DNA of 5,349 bases from Alphaproteobacteria bacterium (GTDB lineage Bacteria > Pseudomonadota > Alphaproteobacteria > Micropepsales > Micropepsaceae): assembly GCA_947373775.1 (NCBI GenBank), contig CANBZE010000168.1, positions 1 to 5,349 on the forward strand, given 5' to 3'. Under the pieces are notes generated by a model. It ran no database searches, was not told the origin of the DNA, and saw nothing but the letters and a program-made list of their open reading frames with translations. A program made the position numbers and the translations under genes. Shown here in pieces: positions 4,595 through 5,349 of this stretch (its first letter is position 1; each line of letters begins with the position of its first letter).

Positions 4595-5349
4595 ATGCCG
4601 GTGTTACGCCAACTTGCTGCGACGGCTCTCTTTTGCGTCCTGGCATGCGAAGTGACCGGGTGCGCCTCGGTGCCGGACATCGCGCCACCGCAGGCTTCGG
4701 GAAAAGTGGCGCCCCAGATCGAAACCCGACGCGGTCCGCTGACACAGGAACAGAGCAAGGCAATTCTGCAGCGCCTGAGCGCCGATGCCGGCGATGCCGG
4801 CTTGTTGCAGCGCCATACCGCCTATGAAGAGGCGATCTCGGAAAGTCCCCTGATCGCGGGCAACCAGACCCGGCTGCTGCGGGACGGTCCTGAAACATTT
4901 CGGGCGATGTTCGCGGCGATCCAGAATGCGACCCGCCACATCAACCTGGAATATTATATCTTCGAGGATGTCGAGAACGACGGCGCGCATCTGGGCGACC
5001 TGTTGGTCGCCAAGCGGGAGGCGGGTGTCGCGATCAATGTGATCTACGACAGTTACGGGTCGGGAAGCACCGCTCCGGCATTCCTGGACCGGCTGAAGCA
5101 GGCAGGGGTCAGCCTGGTGTCGTTCAATCCGGTCAATCCGCTGGAGTCCAAGGTGCCTTATTCGCCCAATGACCGGGACCATCGCAAGATCCTGGTGGTG
5201 GATGGGCGAATTGCCATCATCGGCGGCGTCAATCTCAGCACCGCATACCAGAGCAATCCGGTCGGCAAGTCAGGAGGGCCGCCCGGATCGACACCGGATC
5301 AATGGCGCGATACCGACATGGAAATTTCCGGCCCTGCGGTCGCGGAGCT
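4595..5349 (+). CDS. Phospholipase D/cardiolipin synthase-like lipoprotein (partial, 3' end missing)
   Basis: The open frame runs off the right edge after 251 codons. It begins with a signal peptide that holds two possible lipobox cysteines, VLAC18 and VTGC23, so it is probably a lipid-anchored envelope protein. A linker leads to a PLD domain from about residue 90 (TRLLRDGPETFRAMFAAI, then HINLEYYIFEDV). The first HKD motif is complete: HRKILVVD followed by GGVNLS, with His, Lys and Asp at the expected spacing. Such proteins join or hydrolyse phospholipids, as in cardiolipin synthesis, by way of a phospho-histidine intermediate. A second HKD motif would be expected beyond the window. The start is ATG 4595 with only a weak upstream purine stretch; GTG 4601 is an alternative. 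It follows the AsmA remnant by about 100 bp on the same strand. Confidence 0.85.
   Translation, partial: MPVLRQLAATALFCVLACEVTGCASVPDIAPPQASGKVAPQIETRRGPLTQEQSKAILQRLSADAGDAGLLQRHTAYEEAISESPLIAGNQTRLLRDGPETFRAMFAAIQNATRHINLEYYIFEDVENDGAHLGDLLVAKREAGVAINVIYDSYGSGSTAPAFLDRLKQAGVSLVSFNPVNPLESKVPYSPNDRDHRKILVVDGRIAIIGGVNLSTAYQSNPVGKSGGPPGSTPDQWRDTDMEISGPAVAE

Noticed and set aside
4604..5182. 192-residue minus-strand open frame
   Set aside because: It lies opposite the PLD-type gene, which has clear motifs including an HKD.

Overview
The window looks like a chromosomal segment of a moderately GC-rich proteobacterium, most likely an alphaproteobacterium. The reasons are the many GTG starts, perfect FixK/FNR-type boxes, and envelope genes of a YihY, AsmA and cardiolipin-synthase type. 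The genus cannot be told from the sequence. It holds about nine genes, two of them cut by the window edges and two apparently damaged.

Left part (1-895): the 5' end of a minus-strand gene that resembles carboxymuconolactone-decarboxylase/AhpD-like proteins, then a divergent plus-strand pair. The first of the pair is a membrane-anchored rhodanese (rhodanese plus DUF2892, YgaP-like). The second is a stand-alone DUF2892 membrane protein whose reading frame abuts it. A near-match FNR/FixK box lies between the divergent genes.

Middle (896-3220): a minus-strand pair made of a small periplasmic c-type cytochrome followed by a secreted beta-barrel outer-membrane protein. A secreted two-cysteine protein of unknown function diverges from it. 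Next comes a very small helical protein whose reading frame seems broken in a run of five T. Two perfect TTGAT-N4-ATCAA boxes precede the two plus-strand genes, so this part reads as a small set of genes answering to low oxygen or a related signal. Three diverged copies of a 29-bp imperfect palindrome sit in the gaps between genes.

Right part (3221-5349): envelope genes. A YihY/BrkB-family inner-membrane protein (minus) diverges from a fragment of an AsmA-family gene. That fragment keeps only the N-terminal membrane segment and start of the AsmA domain, and probably the last codons in another frame, so it appears to be an internal-deletion remnant. The window ends inside a phospholipase D/cardiolipin-synthase-like lipoprotein with an intact first HKD motif.

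No tRNA, rRNA, CRISPR array, insertion sequence or complete novel multi-gene system was seen. The strongest points for follow-up are the FNR-type boxes, the frameshifted small gene, the AsmA remnant, the interspersed palindrome and the inverted repeat enclosing a ribosome binding site at 2222-2251.
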